From assembly GCA_027623655.1 (NCBI GenBank), contig JAQBVG010000011.1, positions 1-40,168 on the forward strand: a stretch of DNA of 40,168 nt. The letters are read 5' to 3'. Made by a program: the position numbers and the translations under genes. Numbering within the stretch: position 1 is the first letter of the stretch; each line of letters starts with the position of its first letter. Positions 17,749-26,895 of this stretch are shown piece by piece. The notes beneath the pieces are model-generated. The model saw only the letters and a list, made by a program, of their open reading frames with translations, had not been told where the DNA came from and did not search any database. This DNA is from Chloroflexota bacterium. Lineage in GTDB: Bacteria > Chloroflexota > Dehalococcoidia > Lucifugimonadales > Lucifugimonadaceae.

Positions 17749-18035
17749 TCGTCCTCCAGCATATTGTTCGTCAAACCTCGTCACCTGACGAGAACTACTA
17801 CAACGGAAGCTAACGTGGCACGGGTTTGCGTATTCCACGAAGCAGATCATGATAGCCGCACCGGGCGGTATCACGTTACGTGGGTTCTTACATGCGACGA
17901 ATGTCCGGGTCGGGATATAGACTTTTACCGAATGTACGGAATGAGGTCCGCGTGATCTCACGTGACCTCGGAGCCAGTCAACAACCAGTAAAGTGCGCGT
18001 GTCGGGCTATGGCACCACGCGGTAATGGAGCACCC

Positions 18036-19280
18036 ATGTCGGCAGTTGCCACAACCGATCCCGAGATCAGCCAGGTTATCGAAAACGAGCAACGTCGCCA
18101 GCGAAACCAGCTGGTGATGATCGCCTCCGAAAATTATGCAAGTGCGGCTGTACTGGAAGCGACGGGGTCGGTGTTGACCAATAAATACGCCGAGGGATAT
18201 CCGGGGCGTCGGTACTATGCCGGGTGTGAGAACGTCGATATCGCCGAAAACCTGGCGATCGATCGAGCGAAAGAGTTGTTTGGCGCCGAACATGCGAATG
18301 TGCAGCCCCACTCGGGGTCGCAGGCGAACATGGCGGCCTTTTTTGCACTGGCAAAACCCGGCGACCGGATCATGGGTATGTCGCTCGATCACGGCGGCCA
18401 CCTGACGCATGGTTCGCCGGTGAACTTTTCCGGGAAGCTGTACGAATTCGGGCATTACGGCGTCGATCGCGAGTCTGAATCACTCGACTACGACGAGGTC
18501 CAACGACAGGCCGAGTCTTTCAAGCCCTCGATAATCATTGCCGGGTTTACGGCATATTCGCTGACCATAGACTTCAAACGCTTTCGCCAGATAGCGGACT
18601 CTGTGGGCGCGGCGTTGCTGGTCGACATGGCTCACATCGCCGGACTGATCGCGGGCGGGGCCCACCCGTCGCCGGTTGAGCATGCCGATATCGTCACGAC
18701 CACGACTCACAAGACGCTTCGAGGTCCCCGGGGGGCGATGGCGTTGACGACTGCAGACCTGGCACGAAAATACAACTCCGCGGTGTTCCCGAATATGCAG
18801 GGTGGCCCCATGGAACACGCCATTGCGGCAAAAGCCGTGGCGTTTCGTGAGGCATTGCGGCCCGAGTTCAAAGACTATGCCCATCAGATCGTGCAGAATG
18901 CCAGAGCACTGGCCAGCGGACTTTCTGCCGGAGGGCTGCGTATCGTTGCCGGTGGTACCGAGAATCACATGATGCTTGTTGACACCCGTCCGCTGGGACT
19001 CACCGGCCGCGAAGCCGAAGCAGCGTTGATCTCAGCGGGTCTGGTGGTAAACAAAAACGCGATTCCGTTTGATCCAGAAAAGCCAATGGTCACTTCAGGG
19101 ATTCGCATAGGAACGCCGGCACTTACCTCTCGAGGGCTGGGTATTTCCGATATGGAACAGGTTGCCGGATATATTCTTGAGGCGCTCAAGGTGCACGACG
19201 ATGAGACGAAGCTGTTGAACCTCGGGTCCGATGTCGCCAAGTTCGCTTCAAAATTCCCGGTTCCCGGACTCGATTCTTGA
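18036..19280 (+). CDS. glyA: serine hydroxymethyltransferase
   Basis: A 414-residue PLP enzyme that converts serine and tetrahydrofolate to glycine and 5,10-methylenetetrahydrofolate. Visible are IASENYAS, the substrate segment [17 protein letters not shown], the HGGHLTHG loop and the PLP lysine K226 in [13 protein letters not shown]. Length matches bacterial GlyA. The start ATG 18036 has GGAG five bases upstream; a 52-codon extension reading upstream from 17880 is not supported by the family. It is the first gene of a plus-strand run leading to rpsF-ssb-rpsR and is divergent from the PIG-L gene, with 287 bases between them. Confidence 0.96.
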   Translation: MSAVATTDPEISQVIENEQRRQRNQLVMIASENYASAAVLEATGSVLTNKYAEGYPGRRYYAGCENVDIAENLAIDRAKELFGAEHANVQPHSGSQANMAAFFALAKPGDRIMGMSLDHGGHLTHGSPVNFSGKLYEFGHYGVDRESESLDYDEVQRQAESFKPSIIIAGFTAYSLTIDFKRFRQIADSVGAALLVDMAHIAGLIAGGAHPSPVEHADIVTTTTHKTLRGPRGAMALTTADLARKYNSAVFPNMQGGPMEHAIAAKAVAFREALRPEFKDYAHQIVQNARALASGLSAGGLRIVAGGTENHMMLVDTRPLGLTGREAEAALISAGLVVNKNAIPFDPEKPMVTSGIRIGTPALTSRGLGISDMEQVAGYILEALKVHDDETKLLNLGSDVAKFASKFPVPGLDS

Positions 19281-19316
19281 GGCATGCGGGTGTGTATTTC
19301 ATTGAACCGGGGAGGT

Positions 19317-19331
19317 CGAACGTATAGTTCG
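19317..19331. repeat. CGAAC inverted repeat upstream of rpsF
   Basis: CGAACGTATAGTTCG has 5-base arms around a 5-base centre. It resembles a Gram-positive LexA box, CGAAC-N4-GTTCG, but is one base longer in the centre. It lies just upstream of a weak -10-like TAGACT (19341-19346) and 136 bases before rpsF. Operator function is not established. Confidence 0.25.
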
Positions 19332-19466
19332 CGACGGTTTTAGACTTTATTTGTGCCATCGGGTTTGGAACTGGGAACCGTAAACCCGAAAATGGGTACT
19401 GACGCGCCGAGATGGCGTGGTAGACTGGATCGGTTTCGCGCTAACTTGGAAGAACACGGTGGATCG

Positions 19467-19784
19467 TTGAGAAAGTACGAATTGGTTTGGATTCTCGGTG
19501 GTGATACTAGCGAAGAGCAGGGCACCGAGTCCGTAGAGAAAATAACTTCATTGGTTACTAGCGTCGGCGGAGAAGTATCCGGCACTGGCGTTTGGGGTAA
19601 GCGAACCCTTGCCTACCCGATTCAGAAGAACAACGAAGGCTATTACCTTCAGGCCAACTTTGAACTGGACGGTTCCCGGACACAGGAATTTGAGCGCGCG
19701 ATTGACGCCGACCAGTCGATTATTCGACACCTGTTGGTCCGTGATGAGCCCAAACGGGTAATCGAAGCAGAGCCTGCTAAATAG
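19467..19784 (+). CDS. rpsF: 30S ribosomal protein S6
   Basis: S6 binds the central domain of 16S rRNA together with S18. The family start pattern (M)RKYELVWIL appears here as TTG-initiated LRKYELVWILGGD at 19467, giving 105 residues, a usual S6 length. The in-frame opening upstream to 19353 would add 38 residues not expected in the family. Conserved S6 phrases include WGKRTLAYPIQKNNEGYYLQ and the C-terminal RHLLVRDE. The ribosome binding site near the TTG is poor, so the exact start is somewhat uncertain. It is followed by ssb and rpsR, the common bacterial order, but rplI is not attached. Confidence 0.92.
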   Translation: MRKYELVWILGGDTSEEQGTESVEKITSLVTSVGGEVSGTGVWGKRTLAYPIQKNNEGYYLQANFELDGSRTQEFERAIDADQSIIRHLLVRDEPKRVIEAEPAK

Positions 19785-19821
19785 AGCCGAGCTTCAAGAA
19801 CCAGGTACGGACGAACAACAA

Positions 19822-20280
19822 TTGAGTCACAACCAGATACTCCTCATAGGCCGAGCAGGCAATGATCCCGAAATGCGTTACACGCCGAGCGGGACGCCTG
19901 TTACAAGTTTCAGTCTTGCTGTAAACAACAACAGACGCGATCAGAACGGCGAATGGACCGAGGAAACTGAGTGGTTCCGGGTCACTGCCTGGGAACGTCA
20001 GGCCGAATCAGTAAATCAATATCTGGCTAAAGGGCGTCGTGTGTTTGTTGACGGTCGGTTATCGACACGGCAGTACACGAGCAATTCTGGCGAGGCGCGA
20101 ACTTCGCTCGAAGTACGAGCTTTCAAGGTGGTGTTCCTTGACTCTCCCGGCGGCGAGTCGTCCGGAGCGGGAGCGCCACCAGATTCCCAATCTTATTCCG
20201 CAGGTTCTTCCGGTCCCTCAAGATCCGGAGCGCCCACACCAGACGAACAACTAGAAGACGTGGAGGAACTGCCTTGGTAG
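19822..20280 (+). CDS. ssb: single-stranded DNA-binding protein
   Basis: A 152-residue SSB. The OB-fold domain (about 1-110) has NQILLIGRAGNDPEMRYTPSG, WFRVTAWERQAESVNQYLAKG and the VDGRLSTRQYT strand. A Ser/Gly/Pro-rich spacer follows (about 111-138), then an acidic tip DEQLEDVEELPW. In most bacteria the tip ends in Asp-rich sequence plus Pro-Phe and docks partner proteins; here it ends Pro-Trp, a conservative change of the final aromatic residue. The start is TTG at 19822. It is in the rpsF-ssb-rpsR cluster, 37 bases after rpsF. Confidence 0.95.
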   Translation: MSHNQILLIGRAGNDPEMRYTPSGTPVTSFSLAVNNNRRDQNGEWTEETEWFRVTAWERQAESVNQYLAKGRRVFVDGRLSTRQYTSNSGEARTSLEVRAFKVVFLDSPGGESSGAGAPPDSQSYSAGSSGPSRSGAPTPDEQLEDVEELPW

Positions 20281-20348
20281 CAGTTTCCGTGCGGTTGATG
20301 ACCTGCAAGTCGCCGGTCTTCTCCGCTGCCCATTCCGCGAGGTAAATA

Positions 20349-20795
20349 ATGACAACCCCCCGAACTCCACAGGGCGCACGCCCACCGTTCCGCCGCGGCG
20401 GTCGCCGCCGTCGCCAGTGCTTCTGTAAAGAAAACACTGTCGATTACAAAGATGTGTCGAGCATTCGACGATTTATTACAGATCGCGGTCAAATCGAGGC
20501 CGGGAAGAAGTCCGGTAACTGTGCCAAGTGCCAGCGAAACTTGACGATGGCGATCAAACGGGCCCGCCATCTGGCATTTCTGCCTTACGCGCCGGAACAT
20601 CTTCGTGTGACAGGTTCAGTTGCCGGTAACTCGAGGATCTCTGACGACGAAGATGATTTGATCGACGACGAATACGTTGATGATGAGTCGGACGATGACG
20701 AACAGGACGATGGCGACGGATTGCCTAATTTCGACGAAATCACGGTTCGTGACGACTCGACTGATGATGACGAATCCGACGAAGAGGACAAGTAG
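20349..20795 (+). CDS. rpsR: 30S ribosomal protein S18 with long acidic C-terminal extension
   Basis: The S18 core is clear: DYKDVSSIRRFITDRGQIEAG (about 32-52), CAKCQRNLTMAIKRARHLAFLPY (58-80). Cys24, Cys26, Cys58 and Cys61 could form a zinc site of the kind proposed for cysteine-containing S18 proteins. The protein has 148 residues, against about 75-100 usually. The extra part from about residue 97 is extremely acidic, with 30 Asp/Glu in the last 50 residues, encoded by repeated GAC/GAT/GAA triplets. The reading frame has no stop or frameshift between core and tail, so the extension looks genuine. ATG 20349 has GAGGT close upstream. Such a tail would not be expected to contact rRNA directly. 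Confidence 0.93.
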   Translation: MTTPRTPQGARPPFRRGGRRRRQCFCKENTVDYKDVSSIRRFITDRGQIEAGKKSGNCAKCQRNLTMAIKRARHLAFLPYAPEHLRVTGSVAGNSRISDDEDDLIDDEYVDDESDDDEQDDGDGLPNFDEITVRDDSTDDDESDEEDK

Positions 20796-20882
20796 TCGTT
20801 TCTAGCCGGGATTCCAAGGTCAACTAAGCCGGAAATTCGCTGCGAATTCGATTCCTGCTGCAACAAGAGCTGAGCGTCGAAG

Positions 20883-22109
20883 ATGTCCCCAGAAGATAGT
20901 CACGTAGACAATACCGAAGACAAGAAGAAACCGGTCCAGCAGGCACGTGTGGCCGAGCGAGCGACTACCGACTATGAGGCCGGCCGTCGCAGTATTACCA
21001 CACACGGCGCCATATCGCGCCGCCAGATTGTCGAGCAAAAGCGTCAATCGCAGTTGAAATCGCGACCCTTCATTCTTGCGGCGACGATTGTGCTGATAGG
21101 GCTTCTCGCGGTTCCCGTCTATGCGTATTTCCAGATCTATGTGTTTCCTCCCCGGGAGTTGGCCCTCCGGGTTGAAGAAACTGAGTACACACGCGGAGAC
21201 GTGGTGAACTTCATCCGATTCAACCAGCGGATGAGTGAGGATCTCGGGGTTCCGTTTCAGATCGGCAATTCGCTGTTCGACGCGCTGCAAACGCTCCAGG
21301 AGAACGAGTTGTCATTCCAACTCGCGCCCCAGTACGGGATTACGGTTTCGGCGCAAGAAGTGGATTCGCGGGTCGACTCGATTCTTGGATTCGTGGCCGA
21401 GACCATTGCCGAACGTAATTCGACCGAATATCAAAACAGCGTAGAAGAGGCAAAACGCCAGTTCATCCACCGCATAGGAATTGATGAATCGGTCTTCAGG
21501 GATTTCATTCGTAAAAGCATGTTCAAAGAACGGCTGAGACAGGTGCTTGCCGAGGAGATTCCGCGGATTCAGGCGCAGGTTCACCTGTATGAGATAGTGC
21601 TTTTTGAACGCGACAACGAGACCCGGCGGGCGATTGAGCGTGATCTGACCAGCGGTGACCCGGTTGAAGAAGTTGTGCTTCGATATTCGGAAGACTTCAA
21701 CGTCAAACGTGACCTGGGCGACAGGGGATGGTTCCCGTTTGGAGTATCACCGGACAACGACGCTCTATTATTCGGGCTAAATTCAGAAGGCAAAAGAATT
21801 CTGCCACTGCGAACTCCCAGTGATGCCCGGTTCGATGAGGAAACACAGACCTGGAGTCACATGGTTGTTGCGGAAGTAAACGACGCCAGAGAAATTTCGG
21901 CTGACAACCTCGACGCCCTTGCGACCAGGGCCATGACGATCTTCCTCAACGAACAGCGTCGGAATTTCGACCTTTACATGGTGCTCGATAGTGCGATATT
22001 CAACTGGGTCAACGACCAGGTCAGATTGTCAGCACTGCTTTCTACTCCGACTCCGGTTCCGTTCGGTCAACAGCTGCAAGGCGGCCTGTTGCCGCAGAGA
22101 GGTCCGTAA
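20883..22109 (+). CDS. membrane-anchored SurA/parvulin-like foldase
   Basis: A 408-residue protein with a charged cytoplasmic N-terminus (1-60), one membrane helix (about 63-84) and a large extracytoplasmic part. Residues about 95-215 look like the SurA N-terminal chaperone domain (YTRGDVVNFIRFNQR, EVDSRVDSILGFVAETI). Residues about 217-330 resemble a degenerate parvulin-type prolyl isomerase domain (HLYEIVLFERDNETRRAIE, LRYSEDFNVKRDLGDRGWF). A Pro-rich tail closes it. The role is probably folding of exported proteins at the outer face of the membrane, by analogy with PrsA/SurA; isomerase activity is uncertain because the domain is diverged. It ends five bases before hom and may be co-transcribed with it. 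Confidence 0.78.
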   Translation: MSPEDSHVDNTEDKKKPVQQARVAERATTDYEAGRRSITTHGAISRRQIVEQKRQSQLKSRPFILAATIVLIGLLAVPVYAYFQIYVFPPRELALRVEETEYTRGDVVNFIRFNQRMSEDLGVPFQIGNSLFDALQTLQENELSFQLAPQYGITVSAQEVDSRVDSILGFVAETIAERNSTEYQNSVEEAKRQFIHRIGIDESVFRDFIRKSMFKERLRQVLAEEIPRIQAQVHLYEIVLFERDNETRRAIERDLTSGDPVEEVVLRYSEDFNVKRDLGDRGWFPFGVSPDNDALLFGLNSEGKRILPLRTPSDARFDEETQTWSHMVVAEVNDAREISADNLDALATRAMTIFLNEQRRNFDLYMVLDSAIFNWVNDQVRLSALLSTPTPVPFGQQLQGGLLPQRGP

Positions 22110-22114
22110 CCCCC

Positions 22115-23419
22115 ATGGCGTCACAGGCACGGATTGAGCCGGTTGGAATAGGAATGCTTGGTCTCGGAGTTGTCGGGTCTGCGGTGGCACGAACCATAGT
22201 AGAGCGTCATGGCGAACAGGATCCGGCTGCTTCGCTTTCGATTAAATCGGCCCTGGTGCGAGACTTGGAACGAAAAAGGCCAGTTGAACTCGGCCCTTCG
22301 ATTGTGACACTCGACCCGAAATCGGTCATTGCCAACCCCGAGGTCGGTATTGTGATCGAACTGATGGGTGGCGAAAACCCGGCGTTTGATTACATTTCAA
22401 GTGCACTTAGAGCCGGAAAGCATGTGGTCACCGCGAACAAGGAAGTGATGTGCAAACGCGGCGCTGAGCTGCTTTCGATCGCCGCCGAAAATGATGTGCA
22501 ACTACTGTATGAGGCGAGCGTGGGCGGGGGAATTCCCATTATCGGGCCTCTGGTGAACGACCTGACGGCGAACAAGATTCAGGGCGTCAGGGCCATCATC
22601 AACGGCACCACGAATTTCATTCTCACGAAAATGGCCCACGAGGGCGCCGATTTCAACGATGTCTTGAGTGAAGCACAGTCGCTGGGGTACGCCGAGACAG
22701 ACCCTACCGCCGATGTCGACGGTTTCGATGCTCTTTACAAAATATCTGTCCTGGCTCGATTGGCGTTTCACACCGAAGTGCCGATCGAAGCCATTTACCG
22801 AGAGGGCATCAGGGAAGTACACGCGAAGGACTTTCGATACGCCAGCGAGCTTGGATTCACGATAAAGCTGCTCGCTGTCGCGCAGATCAATAAGGACCTG
22901 GGTCTTTTAGCGCGTGTGCATCCGGCGTTGATTCCAATCGATGTTCCGATGGCTACAGTCAACGGCGTGCTCAATGCCGTGGAGATCGAAGGTGATCTCG
23001 TAGGATCTTTGTGGTTCCAGGGCCCGGGCGCCGGTCCTAATCCCACCGCAAGTGCCGTTATGGGTGATGTTCTGAGGATAGTAAACTACTGGGGTGCACC
23101 CATCGCCCGTCGGGTAGAGCAACCGCAACTGGCTCTTGCCCAAATGGATGACCACGTTTGCCAGTACTACATCCGTCTGACTGCTGCCGACGAACCAGGA
23201 GTTCTCGCGAAAATTGCAAGTGTTCTTGGCGACGCAGAAATTAGCATCAACTCTGTTCTGCAGAAAGATACCGACGCCGAACGTCGGCAGGCTGATCTTG
23301 TAATAATGACGCACCCCGCAATCGAGGCTAGTATTCAACAGGCGGTTAGTTCGATCAAGAAGATCGAGACCGTAGTGCGACTGGACAGCCTTCTGCGCGT
23401 CGAGACTTACGCCAGTTAG
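22115..23419 (+). CDS. hom: homoserine dehydrogenase
   Basis: A 434-residue enzyme that reduces aspartate semialdehyde to homoserine for threonine and methionine synthesis. The NAD(P)-binding motif GLGVVGS (16-22), NKEVMCKRG, the catalytic-domain phrases EASVGGGIPIIGPL and INGTTNFILTKM, and a C-terminal ACT domain (about 350-430, YYIRLTAADEPGVLAKIASV) are visible. The ACT domain suggests feedback control by threonine, as in the family. It begins five bases after the foldase gene, with AGAGGT upstream, and is followed by thrC. Confidence 0.96.
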   Translation: MASQARIEPVGIGMLGLGVVGSAVARTIVERHGEQDPAASLSIKSALVRDLERKRPVELGPSIVTLDPKSVIANPEVGIVIELMGGENPAFDYISSALRAGKHVVTANKEVMCKRGAELLSIAAENDVQLLYEASVGGGIPIIGPLVNDLTANKIQGVRAIINGTTNFILTKMAHEGADFNDVLSEAQSLGYAETDPTADVDGFDALYKISVLARLAFHTEVPIEAIYREGIREVHAKDFRYASELGFTIKLLAVAQINKDLGLLARVHPALIPIDVPMATVNGVLNAVEIEGDLVGSLWFQGPGAGPNPTASAVMGDVLRIVNYWGAPIARRVEQPQLALAQMDDHVCQYYIRLTAADEPGVLAKIASVLGDAEISINSVLQKDTDAERRQADLVIMTHPAIEASIQQAVSSIKKIETVVRLDSLLRVETYAS

Positions 23420-23480
23420 TTCGCAAGCTTTATTTTTGGCTTGTTTCGTGTTCGCGGACTCAGAATAGCCAGGAAAGACG

Positions 23481-24551
23481 GTGCTCTTGTCGAGGATGTC
23501 TGGTGTGATTGACAGGTACCGGGAATTTCTGCCTGTTACGGATGCCACGCCGTCCGTATCTCTCGGTGAGGGTAGCACTCCACTTGTTCGATCGCGCAGC
23601 ATCGGGGATTCGCTTGGCTGTAAGGATCTTTATTTTAAACTGGAAGGCTGTAACCCGACCGGATCTTTCAAAGACCGGGGTATGGTCATGGCCATTGCGA
23701 AGGCCCTCGAAGCAGGTAAAACACGAATTATCTGTGCGTCGACAGGCAACACCAGTGCATCGGCCGCAGCGTATGGTGCAAGGTATCAACTGGAGACGCT
23801 GGTACTTGTGCCGGCAGGCGAAATCGCTCTCGGTAAACTGGCCCAGGCGATGGCGTACGGTGCCCGCATCCTGGCGGTGAACGGCAGTTTTGACGATGCT
23901 TTGAGTGCTGTACGCGGCATCGTGGAGCTTATGGATATCGAACTGGTGAACTCAGTTAACCCGTTCCGTATCGAGGGGCAGAAGACGGGCGCTTTTGAGA
24001 TCGTCGATGATCTTGGTGACGCTCCCGATTTCCTTTGCATACCGGTTGGCAACGCAGGGAATATCACGGCTTACTGGAAGGGCTTCCTCGAGTACCAGGC
24101 GATGGGCCGAGCCGAATCCACCCCGAGGATGATGGGATTTCAGGCGGCAGGCGCGGCGCCAATCGTTCGTGGTGTGCCGATTGCGAAACCGGAAACCATC
24201 GCAACAGCGATACGAATCGGGAACCCCGCAAGTTGGGAGAAAGCCGAGGTCGCCAGGGATGAGTCCAAAGGCACCATCGACATGGTTGACGACAACGAAA
24301 TCGTCGATGCATATCTTCGCTTAGCCCGTGAAGAAGGTATTTTTTGTGAACCGGCTTCCGCTGCATCCGTGGCTGGATTGATCAAACTCCCTGAATTGGG
24401 TGTAGACCTCGAAGGCAAAACGGTTGTATGCATATTGACTGGTAATGGACTCAAAGATCCCGGCACCGCGGAAAAACGTGCACTGGTAGAGTTAGAATAC
24501 GTTGAGCCGGATATCGACTCGGTCATGAATCTCCTGAACAGCGGCAAGTGA
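23481..24551 (+). CDS. thrC: threonine synthase
   Basis: A 356-residue PLP enzyme that converts O-phosphohomoserine to threonine. It shows LGEGSTPLVRSRSI, the PLP lysine K64 in PTGSFKDRGM, CASTGNTSASAAAYGARY and the PLP-phosphate loop VGNAGNITAYWKG. It belongs to the short class without the long N-terminal domain of enteric ThrC. GTG at 23481, with AGGA six bases upstream, is preferred over the ATG at 23496, which has no room for a ribosome binding site. It follows hom with a 61-base gap. No homoserine kinase (thrB) is present in the window. Confidence 0.95.
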   Translation: MLLSRMSGVIDRYREFLPVTDATPSVSLGEGSTPLVRSRSIGDSLGCKDLYFKLEGCNPTGSFKDRGMVMAIAKALEAGKTRIICASTGNTSASAAAYGARYQLETLVLVPAGEIALGKLAQAMAYGARILAVNGSFDDALSAVRGIVELMDIELVNSVNPFRIEGQKTGAFEIVDDLGDAPDFLCIPVGNAGNITAYWKGFLEYQAMGRAESTPRMMGFQAAGAAPIVRGVPIAKPETIATAIRIGNPASWEKAEVARDESKGTIDMVDDNEIVDAYLRLAREEGIFCEPASAASVAGLIKLPELGVDLEGKTVVCILTGNGLKDPGTAEKRALVELEYVEPDIDSVMNLLNSGK

Positions 24552-24641
24552 AGCACTGTCGACTGTATGTTGGGACCTATCGTCCCGATCTGTGCCAGAG
24601 TGGCCAGGAACGCGAGTTCCAGATGAAAGGGCACCTGAAAT

Positions 24642-25655
24642 TTGACTTGTTGCAGTGCCGGGGTTGAACAGGCTACGTTCGAAGATATTGCCGGTCAGTG
24701 GCAACACCTGATCGACGGGTGTAGTGCACCGACCTTCTTCGATAAACAGACGTGGCAGAGAACATGGTGGTCGGAATTTGGTGAGAATTCTGAACTAAAA
24801 CTCCTGGTCGCCCGTTCCGATTCGGGCGATGTGAAGATGATCGCTCCGATGATGATTGAGGGCGGTGAGATCAGCTTCATTGGGAGCACCGACCTGGTGG
24901 ATTACCACGATTTTTTGACACAGGACCGGACCAGGTCCGAGTCGATCAGGGCGATCGTCCGCGCGATCGGAGATATGCCTGCTATCGACAGGATCAACCT
25001 TGAATCGATTCCGGGCAACTCGGCCACGATCTCGCAGTTCCGGGAGGCCGCCGAAAATTCAGGCTGGAACGTCGAAATTCGGCGCGAAGATGTGGCACCA
25101 CGCCTTGAGTTGCCGGCAACATGGGACGAGTACCTGATGGGGCTGCGCAAAAAGGATCGCCACGAGTTGCGACGGAAGCTGCGGAGATTGGAAGCTGGAG
25201 GCGATGTGCAGCAGACCGAGTTGACCCAGCCTGATCAAATTGATGCCGCATTCGACGATTTTGTTCAGTTGCACCGAATGAGCAGCGTCGACAAGGCGGA
25301 GTTCATGACGCCCGAGCGAGAACGTTTCTTTCGTAAAGTGGCGCTAGCAATGGCTAGAGAGTACTCGACCCGCCTGTGCTTCCTGGAAATCGACGGTGAA
25401 AAAGTTGCAACTTCGCTATCGTTCGTGTGTCAGGACGTGCGCTATCTTTATAACAGCGGATACAATCCTGCCCACTCCAGACTGTCAGTGGGACTGCTCA
25501 ATCACGCCCTGGCTATAAAATCGTCAATCGAACAGGGAATCAAGATATTCGACTTCATGCGTGGAGACGAATCGTACAAGTACCATCTCGGCGGTGTAGA
25601 TCGAGAACTTTTTACGCTGACTGCAACTCGTCAACCCGGCGAACGGGCGTACTAG
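24642..25655 (+). CDS. FemAB/BioF2-like GNAT-fold acyltransferase
   Basis: A 337-residue protein that fits the BioF2/CelD-type acetyltransferase domain of the FemAB-like group. The central segment LRKKDRHELRRKLRRLE (about 168-184) is characteristic, as is the C-terminal GNAT-like part GEKVATSLSFVCQDVRYLYNSGYNPAHS followed by the IKIFDFMRGDESYKYHLG region. Relatives act in exopolysaccharide or cell-surface modification. No signal peptide is seen. The start is a TTG at 24642 with weak upstream signals, so it is uncertain. The next gene, a GT4 glycosyltransferase, starts 13 bases later, and the two are probably in one unit. The substrate is unknown. Confidence 0.82.
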   Translation: MTCCSAGVEQATFEDIAGQWQHLIDGCSAPTFFDKQTWQRTWWSEFGENSELKLLVARSDSGDVKMIAPMMIEGGEISFIGSTDLVDYHDFLTQDRTRSESIRAIVRAIGDMPAIDRINLESIPGNSATISQFREAAENSGWNVEIRREDVAPRLELPATWDEYLMGLRKKDRHELRRKLRRLEAGGDVQQTELTQPDQIDAAFDDFVQLHRMSSVDKAEFMTPERERFFRKVALAMAREYSTRLCFLEIDGEKVATSLSFVCQDVRYLYNSGYNPAHSRLSVGLLNHALAIKSSIEQGIKIFDFMRGDESYKYHLGGVDRELFTLTATRQPGERAY

Positions 25656-25668
25656 CAATTTCTAACAT

Positions 25669-26895
25669 ATGCACATAGCTGTAGTAACAGTCCACGGGTG
25701 TCCGTTGCGACAGGCCGGTCGTAAAGACTCCGGTGGTATGAACATCTACATCCTCGAGATGGCGAGAAGACTCGCGGCCCGTGGGATTCAGATTGACGTT
25801 TTTACGCGACACCATGATCCCCTCGATCCGCAGGTAGTAACGCTGGCTCCGGGAGCCCGGTTGATTCATCTTCCTGCCGGAGTGCCGTCGCTGGACAAAG
25901 CCGACGTTCACGATCTGCTTCCGCAGTTCACATCGCAGATGCGGCGATACTGCGTATCAAACAGACTCCGGTACGACCTTGTTAGCTCCCACTACTGGCT
26001 TTCCGGGTTGGTAGGAATGCGGCTGGCTTCCGAATGGGGTGTACCGCATACAACCAGTTTCCACACGATGGCTGAGCTGAAGCGACGGGGGCGTCCGGAA
26101 GAATCGGAGGTGGAACAGCGTGATCAGTCAGAAATGGAGATTGCCTGTTCAGCGGAATCGATCGTGGTCTGGACGGAGAGCGAAAAGCAAGCCGTTGTCG
26201 ATTACTGCGGTATAGATCCGGGAAAAGTGTCGGTCGTACCGCCCGGGGTTGACCTAACCCGTTTCCGCCCGATATCGCAGCAGCAATCTCGAGACTATCT
26301 TGGTTATGGGCCGGAAAAGAATGTTCTTTTCGTCGGACGATTGGAGCCTCTGAAGGGTCTTGACAATCTACTGCGAGCTTTTGCGAGTCTCAAGAATTCG
26401 AACTCAATTCGCCTTAATGTTGTAGGTGGCGATGAGAATTCCAGCGAGAAGGCGCGATTGATGACGCTGGCGACGCGTATGAAACTAAACCAGTCGATTC
26501 GGTTTATCGGACCGGTTTCGCAAGAAGAACTACCAATGCACTACAACGCCGCCGATGTATGCGTTCTGCCTTCCTACTACGAGAGTTTTGGACTGGCCGC
26601 ACTTGAGGCTTCCGCATGTGGACGTCCGGTCGTAGCGTCGGCCGTGGGTGGTCTACCGACGATTGTCCTGGATGGCGTTACCGGCTACCTGGTTCCGCCC
26701 CAGCGCGCAGATACTATGGCGGAGCGGCTTTGCGTATTGCTGGATGACCATGTGCTCCGGTCCACCATGGGCGCGGCTGCAAGGGTCCACGCAGAATCCC
26801 TGAGTTGGGATCGATCCTGCGACTCACTTCTCGCTCACTACCGCGAACTGGTCCCTGTACCTGCGACTGCCGTGATATCCGCAGCTGGCGGCTAG
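25669..26895 (+). CDS. GT4-family glycosyltransferase (MshA-like)
   Basis: A 408-residue GT-B glycosyltransferase. The N-terminal domain has the DSGGMNIYILEMARRLAARG segment (glycine loop GGMN at 22-25), SSHYWLSGLVG and TSFHTMAELKR. The C-terminal domain has the donor-binding VVPPGVDLTRFRP, LFVGRLEPLKGLDNL and the ESFGLAALE motif (E305 and E313, the retaining E-x7-E). These features are close to the MshA/sucrose-synthase-like group, which transfers GlcNAc to inositol phosphate in mycothiol synthesis, although many GT4 enzymes of unknown acceptor look similar. Its stop TAG shares the palindrome CTAG with the stop of the convergent dual-GNAT gene. Confidence 0.88.
   Translation: MHIAVVTVHGCPLRQAGRKDSGGMNIYILEMARRLAARGIQIDVFTRHHDPLDPQVVTLAPGARLIHLPAGVPSLDKADVHDLLPQFTSQMRRYCVSNRLRYDLVSSHYWLSGLVGMRLASEWGVPHTTSFHTMAELKRRGRPEESEVEQRDQSEMEIACSAESIVVWTESEKQAVVDYCGIDPGKVSVVPPGVDLTRFRPISQQQSRDYLGYGPEKNVLFVGRLEPLKGLDNLLRAFASLKNSNSIRLNVVGGDENSSEKARLMTLATRMKLNQSIRFIGPVSQEELPMHYNAADVCVLPSYYESFGLAALEASACGRPVVASAVGGLPTIVLDGVTGYLVPPQRADTMAERLCVLLDDHVLRSTMGAAARVHAESLSWDRSCDSLLAHYRELVPVPATAVISAAGG

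Noticed and set aside
17880-18035. 52-codon N-terminal extension of glyA
   Set aside because: Family members start near the MSAV-type N-terminus, and ATG 18036 has a good GGAG site.
20831-20850. Near-palindrome AATTCGC-T-GCGAATT before the foldase gene
   Set aside because: It is a single copy with no promoter overlap that I can recognise; I cannot distinguish it from chance.
23422-23452. Possible attenuator between hom and thrC (CAAGC and GCTTG around a T-rich loop)
   Set aside because: The stem is only 5 bp, the loop is long and the following T-run is short, so it is within chance expectation.
24570-24590. GGGAC/GTCCC hairpin after thrC
   Set aside because: A 5-bp stem without a T-run is not enough to call a terminator.
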